62,816 bases of DNA from contig MNCI01000134.1 of NCBI GenBank assembly GCA_015680685.1, positions 1-62,816 on the forward strand, given 5' to 3'. This stretch comes from Gnetum montanum. Taxonomy: Eukaryota > Streptophyta > Gnetopsida > Gnetales > Gnetaceae. The position numbers and the translations under genes were made by a program. The first letter of the stretch is position 1, and each line of letters opens with the position of its first letter. The notes beneath the pieces were generated by a model. That model did no database searches. It was not told where the DNA came from and saw nothing but the letters and a program-made list of their open reading frames with translations. This document shows positions 32,101-44,470 of the stretch, piece after piece.

Positions 32101-32109
32101 TTATTAACC

Positions 32110-32410
32110 ACATGTTGAGTCTTGGATTTACCTTGAAGAACTACCAAGAGTCTTGGTTTTAGATTGTGGGATTTACATATCAAGAGTAATGGCTTTAGCT
32201 TTTCAGACTTGTATACTTGGCACAAGCCTAGAAGACTTAGATATGAATCTCAAAAGTCAAGCCTAGAAGCCTTATATATCAAAGGTTTTGGCATAAGCTT
32301 GAAAGAGTTATATTTATGTTAAAATTTTTGGTACAAAGCTTGGAAGACTTGTATGTATGTCAAGAGTCTTTTGATAAGATTAGAGGACTTGTTTTTGTAT
32401 GTTCAAGAGA
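32110..32410 (+). repeat. Degenerate tandem repeat, unit ~45-60 bp
   Basis: Five to six units with AGTCTTGG-TTTAG and CTAGAAGACTTATATATCAA cores (for example near 32147, 32190, 32228, 32265, 32335 and 32375). Confidence 0.65.
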
Positions 32411-33842
32411 AGTGAAGATTTTAAATGCTTGCATTTTGGTTACCAACTCTTTGTGGTAAGAGTTTAAAAGAAAGGTGCTACACATTAGCTACAAGAGGGA
32501 TTGGGATTAGATTTTAAGGGGCAATTGAAAATTCACAAGAAGAAGAAAGTAGATATCCACTTCCCCTAACTAGAATGTTGAAAACCAATTCTTTGAAGGT
32601 TTAGAGTGTTATGAGAAGGTGATGGAGCTTAAGGTGCTCTTATGTCATTTTTCTTGAAAACACACAACACTAAAGGAGAAGTGGTTGGTCTCCTACCTTG
32701 ATTGGTTCTTCTTGCCTACATCATGTTGTGTTTCTCACTATCCAATCAATAAGGCCCTTTCCTTGATGTTGTTCGATCATAGATTGATTGTTTGTTAACA
32801 AGGAACAAGAGCTTTTCATAGAGTCCCATTTTATTTTAACAATATGTGGCTTTCAAAGGAGTGTTTTTAGTCTAAAATAGGTCATATATGGAGCTAGGAG
32901 ATGTACTATTTCCTTACTACTATTTATCATCATTTACCATAAACACTTAGTAGAGGAAGAATAGGATCTCATTATTTAAGAATTGAAATAGATAGATGGC
33001 TCAAAATTTTAGGTGAAGAATGAATAATTTGATTATATAGCATTTAACATTAATAGCACATGTTCCTACAATGTTAAGCATTGGAACACATTAGATATGG
33101 ATAGGATATTCCAAATGCAAATTTAGTTAAGTTATTTCAAATGTTAAAAAGAACACTTATAATTTTTGTAAGTATGTTTTCAAAACTTATATAGCATGTA
33201 TATTTGTATTGTCTAATATATACAACACTATAACATTTCAATTTAAGTTTCAGTATAGTATACTTCATTAGATGATTCCTCTACAAAAAAGACTCTACAT
33301 GATTAGATATATTTATATAATTACATTACCCAGATTAGAGTTTAAAGAGGAAAAAGAAAACTTTGAGTTTTCACATCTACAACCTTTGATGCATTGAGAT
33401 AGCCATCCTTTATTTATTGTTGGAAAAAATATCTCCTTATGACGTCTTTAAATGACTTTCTATTTCTTGTTGAGAAACTCTCTACCTGCAAAAAATGTAG
33501 CAACTCAAAAGCCCCAAATCTTAAAAGAAATTGAAAATTGAAAATGAACTCAAAATTTGCCTCTTCCTATCTCAAAGACTAGAAGGAAACAAATAGGAAT
33601 CTGCATCTCTTTAAGGTAACTTAAGCTCCATTATTTCGTATTTATGAATAGAGATGGTAGATGCACCTAAGACAGACCCTCAGGATGGCCGCTAAACTAT
33701 CAGTATGGGTAACAGAATGGTTAGTAGTAGTGGTAGTGAATGTGGGCTAACCACCTGACCAGAGATGAGAGAAACTTTATGCCACATTATTTATTTATTT
33801 AGGATAATATTATAATATATTATTAAATACAAGTAAAACAAC
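32411..33842. other. AT-rich spacer, no feature recognised
   Basis: A copia-like purine tract (ACAAGAGGGATTGG, about 32490) suggests the end of the preceding copia remnant. Otherwise no gene or repeat was identified. Confidence 0.35.
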
Positions 33843-34241
33843 TTATTTTATTAAGATAGATTGGAAGAAGGCATGGGCATGGGGGTGGGCACTACCATGA
33901 CACAAGCTGGTGCAGTCATGGATTGTGACCTCGAGCTGTGCTAGTGTGGGCCATTGGTCAACTGGGAAATAGTACTCCACAAGCCTGCCATCCTTTACAC
34001 AAGCTAGGCTAGTGTCGACATATCAAATCCTGGATCTCCACTTCATGGCCACAATGGTTGAACAACATCACGCTTACCACTGAGTCTGTTCCTATGTGTT
34101 CCAAGTTGCCCATTCATTCATTCATTTATAAGTTACGTCTGGGTGTTTGATGGGCCATGTAGTTTCCATTGCCAATAGTGGCAACAAGAATAGAACACTC
34201 ACTATCATGAGCATTTTGATCTCCTGATGTGATGATGCCAT
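33843..34241 (-). pseudogene. PLAT/LH2-domain protein pseudogene, copy 3
   Basis: Exon 1 (34241-34137, exactly 35 codons) starts ATG-GCA-TCA-TCA and encodes a good signal peptide (KMLMIVSVLFLLPLLA). It ends GAC|GTAACT, in phase 0, as required by copy 1. Downstream, GTDSVVSVMLF and HEVEIQDLICRH match GTTPVVNAALT and EEVNFKDLCKFS of copy 1. The central RGNLD...WF part is largely missing. In another frame FPVDQW, LEVTIHDCTS and HAHAFFQSI match the NVRPW, IVVDLRNCTS and GHGSLLQSI end of copy 1. Stops and shifts make it non-coding. The upstream leader (CTTCATCCAAGCCAGC) is also shared with copy 1. Confidence 0.7.
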
Positions 34242-35384
34242 TGTCAACTACTCCGATTGCTCCAAGTTTTTTGTCTCAGCTGGCTTGGATGAAGGTTGTT
34301 TAATTCATGTTATACTAGTGTGAAAAACAATTTCAAAAGAGGTAGGAGTAAAGATGATAATGATATCTTACTTTTGGCATCTAAATTTTTCAGATTACCA
34401 CATAACATGGACATCGTCATTATGATGACGATGGTGTTATATGCATGGTTTTTGGTGCATGGATTTAACTTGTACATGATTATTATGTTGATTGTCTTTG
34501 GACACTATTAGTCCTTTGGCTATCTTATTATTAATATATGGATTCATGTAAAAAGCTAGTGATAAGCTCTTTAATGATTTTTCAGATGGAGTGTTTAGCA
34601 GGATAAGATAGCTTTGGAGTGTTTAGTAACATAGTTCTTAGTATAGATAACTATGTGCAATGATGTTATTCTCATGCATTGATGATAGACAATGTTGATA
34701 CAAGAACACATATTTCTATGTCAAACATTTTAGACAAGAATGCATATCAAACACTAAAGAATTCTAACACTTTCTTTTTGCCAGCTGTCATTCTGATTCC
34801 TACTTTTTCTAACTACCATCCAATTTCAACAATGCAAATTGATACAAAATATATATGTCTTTGTATTCCTACCTCATTCCCATTTCAAACCTACCTCATC
34901 CTCATTTTTGGTTAATGCCATGGACCAAAAGGTGGAAGTGTTAGTTTTTTCGGCTGCCATTCCAATGTCTACTTTTTCCAGGTAGAAGTTATAGGTAACA
35001 TGAATTCATCATCATCTTCAATTCAAAGTTTTTCAAAACTCAAACCCCTACTTCATCTTCATTTTTAGTCTATGCATAGGAAAAAGCAAAAGAATAGCAC
35101 CCCACTCTGTAAATAGTCATCTTTAAATCATGGGCCTACAATTTCTTGACCTTGTGCTCCATCTTCATGGATTCGTAGCTTATATGTCTTAGAGTCAATT
35201 TTGGTTGTTGTTTCTCCTTAACTTAAGGCTAAAAGGTATTCTAATCCATGACCTTTAATACTGATTTTTCTTTGAGTGGCATTTATAGTTGAATGCTTTG
35301 TTTACCATTCAGGTGTCCTAGCCAAAATGGATGGGAAAAGTTTTGAGTTATGGAGTTAAATAAATTTTTTTTAAAGAAATACTA
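34242..35384. other. Spacer upstream of PLAT copy 3
   Basis: 34290-34520 partly resembles sequence upstream of copy 1 (CGTCATTATGATG.CGATGG), consistent with retained promoter-region homology. The rest is unremarkable. Confidence 0.35.
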
Positions 35385-35465
35385 AAACTATTTTATCCAT
35401 TAGATCCAAAAGTATCTTAGTAAACATAAGTAAAAATTCTATTTCAATAGGATAAAAGAAGACAC
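35385..35465 (+). repeat. SINE-like body fragment
   Basis: ACTATTTTATCCATTAGATC and TTAGTAAACATAAGTAAAAA match the body of the SINE-like copies at 38.3 and 40.6 kb. The tRNA-like head is absent. Confidence 0.45.
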
Positions 35466-35518
35466 AATATAAGTTCAACATAAAGAAGACTAACCATAAA
35501 GCACAAATGTATGCTTAA

Positions 35519-36452
35519 CTCATTGATGAGTGGCAAGGTACCCCTACACCCAACCATATGAATTGTAAGTATTCACGCATGATTCAGTTGAATTCCATGG
35601 ATGGTACTAGTTGTGGCATTGAGATCACTATGCCTTGATCATAGTTCATTGTCTTCCCACTTGGACTAGTGGTAGCTTTGTCACATATGGTTTAGTCTAA
35701 AGTGAGGCATATGATTTTTATTATTTTATATTTTATTGTTCTACGATTAACAATAGGTTGAAACTCAATTTGTAATCAATTCAAATAATCTAATTGCTAA
35801 CTAATAATCAACTACCCTAAGTCTCTAATCCACTTCCAATGCACATCTTGAACACATATAACATTGCTAGGTTACCAAATGTTAAGCACTGCTGGGATTA
35901 CCAAGAGTCATACGCATGCTTGAAATGATCATACTTATGTGCTTAATTAATTAACATGCATGAAAATGTAAATATTAACTAAGTACATAGAAAGTAAATT
36001 GCATGGAAAGTAAATCTAATCTAAGTCAAAGTGCTGCAATCAATAAGAATCAATCTCAATCTTATTGCCACTTATTTAATATGTCCAGGTACATTACCAG
36101 TTGAATAAGAATTTGTACAGTTGACTTAGATCCACTCTGTGGGCACTCACTGACTATTCTCTAAGATTATAGAATAAAACTACAAGAATTTAGCTACTCT
36201 ATTGAAAAAAACTATGAAAAACTATTTTCAAATTGTGAGCCTAAGCACTATATTTATAGTTTAATGTATACCCCTCGATATTGGATATCTGACATCGCAT
36301 CCTAGGCTCTAACATCATTAGATACTTGATGTTGGGGCCTTGTTATCGAAGCTTTGTTATTTGGGCCAGGATATGGAGGCTAAGATATCAGAGCCAACCA
36401 AAAAGTTGACTTTTTATGAAATAACCTAGCCAATTGATGATTCATCACTCAT
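35519..36452 (-). repeat. Solo LTR, family A copy A3, with CTCAT target-site duplication
   Basis: LTR 35524-36447 (924 bp) begins TGATGA and ends TCATCA. It is flanked by identical 5-bp repeats CTCAT at 35519-35523 and 36448-36452. No internal domain remains, so it arose by LTR-LTR recombination. On the minus strand it has an A-rich polyadenylation region (near 36050-36110) and U3 short repeats (TTGGGGCCTTG, ATCGAAGC-type, 36270-36400). Confidence 0.85.
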
Positions 36453-37340
36453 GAATGTTATGAGAAACTACAAAGAAGCATAATTTTAAATTAATTCATA
36501 TACTACATATTCAATGGCAAAAAATCACAAATCACAAGTAACTGTGAAGTTGTGGTCCTAGCAAATTTACTAATAGAAACTTAAATAGTTTCTTAAAAGA
36601 ATTCAATCACATAAGGAAAGGAAACATAAATAATTTATATCATGAAATATTTGTAAAATAAAGTATTCACAAGGGATTTTCAAATATGCAGAAATAAACC
36701 AAATTGTATGTTGTTAATATTTGTAAATTCCATAATTTAATCCCTATAAATTAGACTTTCCCACATGGCATAGAACCAAACTCTAACATGATAACAAAGC
36801 CATCAAATATTCATAAGAAGGGGTCTTTGTCAAAGTGTAACAAAATAGAATATCCTTTATCTTTCCTCCTTGAGTCTATGGTAAGAATGTTTCTAAATAA
36901 TTATATTATTGACTTCATGTAAATCATAGTAATGTATATAATGATGATACTACCTTAAAAAATATGACAAATTGTAGTCATTAGTTCATAATTTGTTTTG
37001 ATATTTTTATAGTTGACATATAAAATGATAGAAACATTGAAATATCTATCTAAGATTAGGAATTCATATGAAAAAATAATACTTCCTTAACAAAGATATC
37101 ATCATCATCATGGTAACCTCGTCTAGTCAATGTGGGGTGAGCCACACTTAGTTAATAAAGATACTTGGGTAAAACTATTTAAAGATTAGGATGTCATTTT
37201 TGAAGGTGTGAAATATTGGCTAGGAAGCAAAGAAGAAAATTTTATCAATAATTGTGAGTTTATGCAAATGAGTTAGGAAGGTATTAACACTAGTAGTTTT
37301 ATTAACAATATTTACCTCTAATATGTATTGTCAAATTAGA
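36453..37340. other. AT-rich spacer
   Basis: Nothing recognisable. Confidence 0.4.
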
Positions 37341-37344
37341 ACTT

Positions 37345-37424
37345 TATAACTCATTATTTCTCATCTAAATCTATAATTTGGAATTTACAAATCAAGAGTC
37401 TTACCACTAGGCTAACACCTCATT
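37345..37424 (-). repeat. tRNA-derived SINE-like head
   Basis: On the minus strand: GTGTTAGCCTAGTGGTAAGA, containing TAGCCTAGTGG, a perfect fit to the polymerase III box A TRGYNNARNNG (37404-37414). A TTGATTTGTAAATTC anticodon-arm-like segment follows. It resembles a Thr-type tRNA head. Box B is degenerate. Confidence 0.6.
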
Positions 37425-37449
37425 TATGAAGATGAGTATCTTTGTGTAT

Positions 37450-38345
37450 GTGGAATTAAAGTTGAATGTGGGCTCTTCTTATCTTCTAGTGGTGTTGTTC
37501 CTTTCTCTAGTAATGATACAAATTTTGCATTATCCAAAAGTCTTTTAGCATTGTGCATTGTCTAACACAGTTACAATGTAGTTAGAAATACTAATGCTTA
37601 GTCTTACATGAAATAGGCTATGCCAGGCTCCTTCAATGATCCATAATTAGGCTACAATAACTTTCTTTAATCCTCAATCTTTAATGGTTCAATCCTCTTT
37701 TAGAATGCTACGCATATCTTAGACTTCATATTTATCAATCCTTAAAAAGTAGAACTAATGCCTTCTTCTCAAATACCATGTAGAAGAGCTAGAAATATTT
37801 TCTTTAAAAGCATGCTTTATGTGTATCATGTCTTCTTGTGTTCCTTGTTATAGTTATGACTTGAGGGCTTCACCATCTTTGATGTTATGAGCCATCTCCT
37901 TGCTCTCTCCTTGGGTTATAATCATCTTACTTGTTTTCCAATGATGTGACTGTTGTTCATAATCCTTACAAAATATAATAAAGGGTTTTGTCTCTTCATG
38001 GATCATCATAACCTATCATAACTTATCCTTATTTTAAGAAAATAATGATTATATTTTGTTAAGAAATTAATGATTGTATCATGAGAGAAGGAGAGATGCA
38101 CTATACATAAGTGTTGCATATTTTTGTAACTAACAACTATGAAAATATATGTTAGAACTCATCCTTTGTTTAATAATGAAGTGTAATCTTAGGAGTCTTG
38201 GTCTCACAAACGCATGTCATAGGTTCAATTATAGTTGACTATGCTACATTATGTATTAAAATTTTTTATAAAAAAGATTTTTGAAACTTCTAGGATAGAT
38301 GCAAAGGATCTTAATGAACATAAATGAAAATTGAGTTTGATCCAA
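37450..38345 (+). repeat. Large direct repeat, copy 1 of 2
   Basis: About 0.9 kb that recurs at 39715-40705. Shared stretches include AATACTAATGCTTAGTCTTA, GATGTTATGAGCCATCTCCT and AAGAAATTAATGATTGTATC, with many small differences. Both copies end in a SINE-like unit. It could be the LTR of an unrecognised element or half of a local duplication. Confidence 0.75.
38178..38345 (+). repeat. tRNA-derived SINE-like copy
   Basis: GTAATCTTAGGAGTCTTGG head and AGGTTCAATT at 38221-38230, a near fit to box B GGTTCRANNC. The body matches the copies at 35.4 and 40.6 kb. Confidence 0.55.
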
Positions 38346-39714
38346 AAAATGCTCATGAAATTCTAGAGGGTTGTTAGATGATAGCAAAACAAATGCTTGA
38401 AGAAAAGTGTTAAACTCCATTGATAAAGTTAATGTTCAATTATTAGCTGCATACATGAATAATCACAAAAATCCTATTAAAGATAGTATTTCATGAATGG
38501 CCACATAAGATCAGAAGGGATTGATTGAAATATTGCATTTATCCATGATTCATATAATTCTTGAGTTATGTGATGTGAAGCAATTATGTCATACCATAGT
38601 AACTTAAACTTAGAATTTTTAGTCAAATTAAAATTTTCCATTAAATCAAGTAAGGCATAAGAAATCATAAGTTTGCAAAATGTCCTTTAATTTAATGTTC
38701 AAATAAAATATGATTTATGCATAAAAGCTACATAAGAAACTTAATAATCAAGTTTCATCACACAAATGTCTAGAGTTTAAGCTACAATGAGACATGTCCA
38801 TATAAGATTACATAATGTCTATAAGAAAAATACAACATTACAATCATTCTTAGAAGTAATAAATATAATATAAATAATATTCACCAAATCTTCTAGAATT
38901 TCATTATATCCACCACATTAATTTCTAGTTTGACATAGAAGGCTTTCACTTTGAAGAAAACAAATATAAAATTGGATAGAGAATATAATGTTTTATAAAT
39001 TCATGAGAAAGAATATAAATATGGTATGAAAAATATATAGAATACTATTGAGGATATATGCAAAGAAGTCATTAATAAATAAGTTTATATCGTTAGTCTT
39101 CAAGCTCAAATGAAAAATTTGAAGAAAGTAGTTAAGAAATTGAAATTAAATTATCACATAGAATGATGAAGATGAATCCTACAAAGATAATGTAAAAGCT
39201 CAAGATATTAGGCTTGTGATGCTATAAATGATATTCAAGAAGATTCACTAACTAATTCTAATACATTAAAGTAAGAAACATAATAGAAATAACCTAAGTA
39301 ATCATAGCCAAATAGATCCTTTGTACCATCTAAGAAGCAATCAAACTTTGAAGAGTTCAAAGAGATTGTTGTTTCTAAAAATTGAACATATTGAAGAGTT
39401 CATGAAGTTTCATACATAATCATAGGAAATCTTTGTGTTTTATTCATATATTTTGTGTCTTTCTAATTTTTTTAAATGCTTAAGGAGTTACCACAAACTT
39501 TGCTTAGTAGAGAAACTATAATACTTATTTCTTAAAGCTTTCTAAGTATCATAAGTCTTACATAATGCTTAAAAAATTTATGTCATATACAAATTTAGGA
39601 ATTATCTAATTCTTAGATAAATACTAACCATAAGCTCTTGTAGATAGAGTATGACTAATACTGGTTCTAATTCTAATAGTTCATAATGTTCATGATATCA
39701 TCCTTGGGGTTATT
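38346..39714. other. Region between the two large direct repeats
   Basis: AT-rich. A minus frame at 38477-38668 is open, but no domain is recognisable. If the repeats are LTRs, this is a 1.4-kb decayed internal region. Confidence 0.4.
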
Positions 39715-40705
39715 ATACCTCTAGGCTATGTTCATGGGTTCTTCTTATCTTCCAATGGTGTTGCTTCTTGCTCTAATAATGCTACAAATTTTTCATTATT
39801 CAAGAGTATTTTACCATTGTGAGTTGTCTCATAGACTTACAATATAGTTATAAATACTAATGCTTAGTCTTACCTAATTTGGGCCATGCTAGGCTCCTTC
39901 AACTATCCATAGCTAGGCTACAATAGCTTTCTTTAGCTATCTTCTAACTTCATGAATCCTTTATAAGTGCCCTTGTTGTATGTACTTATTATGCTTACTT
40001 TCTTTAATCTTCAATTTTTAATGCTTTAATCTTTCTTTTGGATGCTAAGCATATCTAAGACTTCACCTTAATTAATCCTTGCAAAGTAAGACTAATGTAT
40101 TCTTCTCAAATACCATTTGAAAGAGCCAGTAGTATTTTTTTTTGAAAATATATTTTACATGTATTCTTTATTATTTTATTCCCCATCTTACTTATCACTT
40201 AAGGTTTCCATCATCTTTGATGTTATGAGCCATCTCCTTGCTATCTTCTTAGCTTACAATCATCTTCCTTGTTGTTCTAATGATGTGACTTTTATCCATA
40301 GTTCTTACAAAATGTAATAAAAGTTTTTGTCTCTTCATGGATTATCATAACTTCTTGTAACTTATCCTTTCTTATGTTAAGAAACTAATTATTGTATCTT
40401 GTTAAGAAATTAATGATTGTATCATGAGTGAAGGAGAGATGTGTTATACATAAGTATTGCATATTTTTGTCACTAATAACCATGAAAATATATGTCATCA
40501 CTCATCATTTTCTTAACAATCAAGTGTAATACTAGTAGTCTTGGTTTTAAAAATCCATGTACTAGGTTAAATTTTAATTGTATCTATTGCATTATGTATT
40601 AAAAAAAATTCTATAACAAAATTTTGAAACTTGTTTGATAAATCCAATGGGTCTTGGTAAATGTAACTAAAAATTTAGTTTGATACAAAAGATACTCATT
40701 GAGAG
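39715..40705 (+). repeat. Large direct repeat, copy 2 of 2
   Basis: Partner of 37450-38345, same orientation. It has an extra ~65 bp near 39930-39995 absent from the other copy and ends in its own SINE-like unit (40520-40705). Confidence 0.75.
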
Positions 40706-41339
40706 GTGTTGAAACCCAAAAAGTTAAATAATAATATTAAAAATTTTAGAGTACATCAAATCATCAAAGAGAGAGACTAAAGAAAAATCCTAATGGTTTT
40801 AGGGATATCATTTTAGGTGTCCATCCTCATAATCAATCTTGAAAATCCTCCCCTTTGGCATAGGAAAAGAATAAATTCTTGTCCTTATTCAAAAGTGTCC
40901 TCATAAGTTTCTGAACCCCTCAATGGCTAAGGAACTTGTTCAAAAATAAAAATAATAAAAAATAATAAAAATCAAAAAAATTATCATAGTTGATCAATTT
41001 AATTGGTCCCCTAAATTCTATGCCTTTTTAAAACTATTTTACCATATAATTTTATACATATGGCTTGAAATTAAGAAGTTTTTCATGTCTATGATCCTAA
41101 GGATCCAACTATTATAAAATCCAAATAACCCCTTAGATGACTAGGACTACACCCAACCTATGGAAATATCAATGAAAAATATTACAACTTTATTTGTACA
41201 AAAATCCAAGTTGGTCTTCTTATTCCATGTTTGGAATTATAATTAAAACAATAGTTTGAGATTATTTAGAAAAAATAAAAAGAGTATATTTCCTCTCTAT
41301 ATAACCACTTTGGACTAACAAAGTTTCAGACATGCATGT
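40706..41339. other. AT-rich spacer, possibly 5' untranslated/LTR part of the gypsy element
   Basis: No LTR ends recognised; repeat-poor, A-rich. Confidence 0.35.
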
Positions 41340-44300
41340 TAGCACAAATAGTGGACATAGATGAAGCAAGTGAGGAAGTTATCTTAGACCAAAACTAAGA
41401 GGATTAGGATGAGTTCAAAGCTAATTATGAACCAAATATGTTCATGGAGGACCTTTTGGAATAATCTATTCTAGAGATGACCATGTTCAACTCTATTCCT
41501 CCCACTTCAGTTAAAAACCAAACTTTTCCTATGATCTTCACAAGCTTGAGTTCTCAAATTACTTCATTGTTTACTGCATTATTCTTCTTAGCACCTTTTG
41601 CCACTATTCCTTAATCCTTGTGAATAGCTGCATCCATGCCTCAACCTTTTATAGTTTTGGCTAGTTCTTCTTCTAGGATACAAATACCACATAGCCTTCA
41701 TAACTTCTTTATGTCCAATATCCCTTTTTTTCAACATATGCTAGTGCAAATGTATCTTTCCATGTTTAATCCACCTACAATGATAGTCACACAACCTCTC
41801 TAGTATATACCTTTGCCTTCCTCTCAACCACAAACTACGTAACAACCAATGCAAGTATTAGGAGCATCACAAGGCCTAGATCAAGCCTTTCAAATGATCT
41901 AGAACCTTACTAAAGAGTTTCAAAAGCTCAAAGCTAGCACCACTTAGACAATAAAGTTCATGGACTTCTACCAAGATAATCCCATCAGTCCTAGCATTTC
42001 TCAAATTACATTATCCATAGGCATGCCTATCCCAAGCTTCACCAAATATAATGATGAAAGGAATCCTAATGCACACCTTGTCACCTTCTGATCTAAGTAT
42101 CTCCTATTGTATGCACGACCTCACATGATATAATAGTCCATGAAACTCTAGGTAGAAGTTTAGTAGGTAAGGCCTTCCCTAGATGTTCTATATCTAGGTC
42201 AAGGCCTTGAAAGAAAATGCTTTAGACTATAATTTAACCTTACCTAGATGTTCTATATCTTCTTTTAAAGACTTAATAAACCAATATATCAACCACTTCA
42301 AATACAACTTGAATTAAGATAAAACATTGGACCAGCTCATGAAATTGAGGTAGTAATTACTTGAACCTATTCAAAGGTTCATTCAAAGATGGAATGCAAT
42401 ACTCAATGAGATCCTTGAGCTCATCTCTGAGATCCACCTCTTGGTCATCTTCAAGGAAGTAGTTAATGATTTGATTGAGTCAAAGCTATACTACTTAGAA
42501 TCTCGATCACTGAGCCAAGTCTTTTCATAAATTAAGAACATCAAGGAGGTTACTAAGGCTAGCAATGATCTAGTCAATATGGCCAAAGAAAACCAATACA
42601 CTAGGAGGAACAAGGATAAAATAAAATAAGTACAAAAAACTATGGTCATAGTAACAAAAGAGCAAAAAAAAGTAGAAAGGTAGAGGTCAAAATCACATAA
42701 TGCACCTCATGATCCATCTCAACCATCTACATCATATGCTTCTAATCAACCAAGACCAAATTTTGAGTGTAAGGATAGGAATAGGTATGCTATGTTGACT
42801 ATGATAACCTCTAAGCTTCTAGAATAATTACTTTGAAATAACCATATTTAACTTAAGCAGTTATTTGAGAAAGCTCATAAGAGGTACGATTATCTTTGTG
42901 AGATAGCTAGAAATGATAGCAACCAAAGATGATCCAAGACTACCAAAGTACTTTAGACTTGAAAGTTTTTGCCATTACCATCAACTAGTTGGTCATGATA
43001 CTAATTTATGCTTAGCCCTTAGAGATGATTGACTATGGAGAGTTAGTGTTGAATGAGTCCAACTCTCCAAGCACCAACAATAACTCTTACATCATGGCCT
43101 TGTTCACAATAACCAAATGGTCTAATCCTCCTAGAGTACCATTTTTCATCAAAGTACCACCACCCATGCGTCCTAAAGTACCTTTTTTCATACATGTTCC
43201 ACCTTCAATGACATCAAATTACAACCCAAAGAATGCATTTCCAACCCCTCTAAGGCTAGGGAACCATTTTTTATTTGAGTTCCTTCACCTTTAACAAGTA
43301 AACCCATAATACCTCGTGACTCATGCTTACTTATTGTAGCCAATAATTCAATGATTAACAAGAAATCACCGCCACACTAATTATGAAAACAACCTATTGC
43401 CAAACCAAAAACTAAGCCCACTAAAGATAGCCAACAACAAAATGCTTTAAAGTAAGCTAACCCACCAAGATTCACATTAAGAGTAGCCTCACCTATGAAC
43501 TCAATTGCTTAAACCATATCAACTAATCAACCAAAAGAGCATCAAACATTAGGTATGAGCAAGGGGCCTAAGCAAAATATGTTGAAACATGAGCTAACAC
43601 TTCTAGGAAGAATGGAGGAAGTTAAAACTACGAAGGATAAACGATCATACAACAAGGAAAAGAATTTCCTTGAAATAATGGAATAAGATAGATGTTTCCT
43701 AAAAGAAAAGAACACCTCACTAAACTTATACAACCTAGTCATAGCCTCTCCTACTCATAGAGATGTGTTAGCTGAAATGTTGATCTCCATTCTCATGAGT
43801 GAAGACATGCCTACCAAAAAAACGTCCATCCACTCTATCATTGAGCAAGGTTTACTTAGAAAAAACAAGCATAAACCCATGCTCATCTTTCATGACAGTG
43901 AAGTAAATATTGAATCATGAAATGGAGAATTACTATTTGCTCCTTTCCTCATTACCATACATATTGGTAGGCATAAGGTTCACTATGTTCATGTAGAGGA
44001 CAGGACAGTAACTAATATGGTACCATTTACCATTGTTGAGAAACTAATCTTAATCAAAAACATCCAAGAATCCTCTACCCCCATGCTCAAGTCATTCAAG
44101 GGATCACGAGTCGTGATTTGAGGTTTTATCTCCTTGGATTTTGTAGCCAAGGAATAATTTCCTACATCCACCAACTTCCTAGTAGTCAAAGAGATACCTA
44201 GTTTTAACTTAATCGTAGGGAAGCCATGGTTAGCTAAGCTTCAAGAAATCTCATCTCCTATGCATTAGGAGATTTACTTGCCATATGAAGGTGGAAAAAC

Positions 44301-44470
44301 TATCATTCATGGGGATAACATGTGTTCACCATTTGTTAACAATGTCAACATTGATCGAGATTTGGAGGTGGAGTTTCAAGATGAAACTTCCTACACTAAA
44401 TGTAGGGCCACCAACAACAACAACAACAACAAGGCTAAAATCTCCAACCATAAAAAATTAAATGATTAAC
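41340..44470 (+). pseudogene. Ty3/gypsy (Tat-type) gag and protease, broken
   Basis: Gag: FTKYNDERNPNAHLVTF at about 42035-42090 matches KYxGxxDPxxHLxxF, followed by a decayed capsid. FCHYHQLVGHDTNLCLALRD at about 42968-43025 is the CxYHxxxGHxTxxCxxLR zinc motif seen in Tat-type gag. Protease: from about 43860, KHKPMLIFHDSEV, HVEDRTVTNMVPF, SFKGSRVVI, SFNLIVGKPWL and the EGGKTIIHGD end match a Tat-type protease. The active-site D-x-G is spoiled (EDRT). No RT or integrase follows. Several stops. Confidence 0.75.
44407..44436. repeat. (CAA)n microsatellite
   Basis: Run of about eight CAA units after the protease remnant. Confidence 0.9.

Noticed and set aside
33990-34080. tRNA- or SINE-like segment (CTCAGTGGTAAGCG...GTTCAACC on the minus strand)
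   Set aside because: In frame it reads TDSVVSVMLFNHCGHEVEIQ, which aligns with PLAT copy 1, and it lies at the expected place after exon 1 of copy 3. The tRNA look is coincidence.
34296-34511. 71-codon plus ORF upstream of PLAT copy 3
   Set aside because: Lies on the antisense strand of the putative PLAT promoter region; hydrophobic by base composition only.
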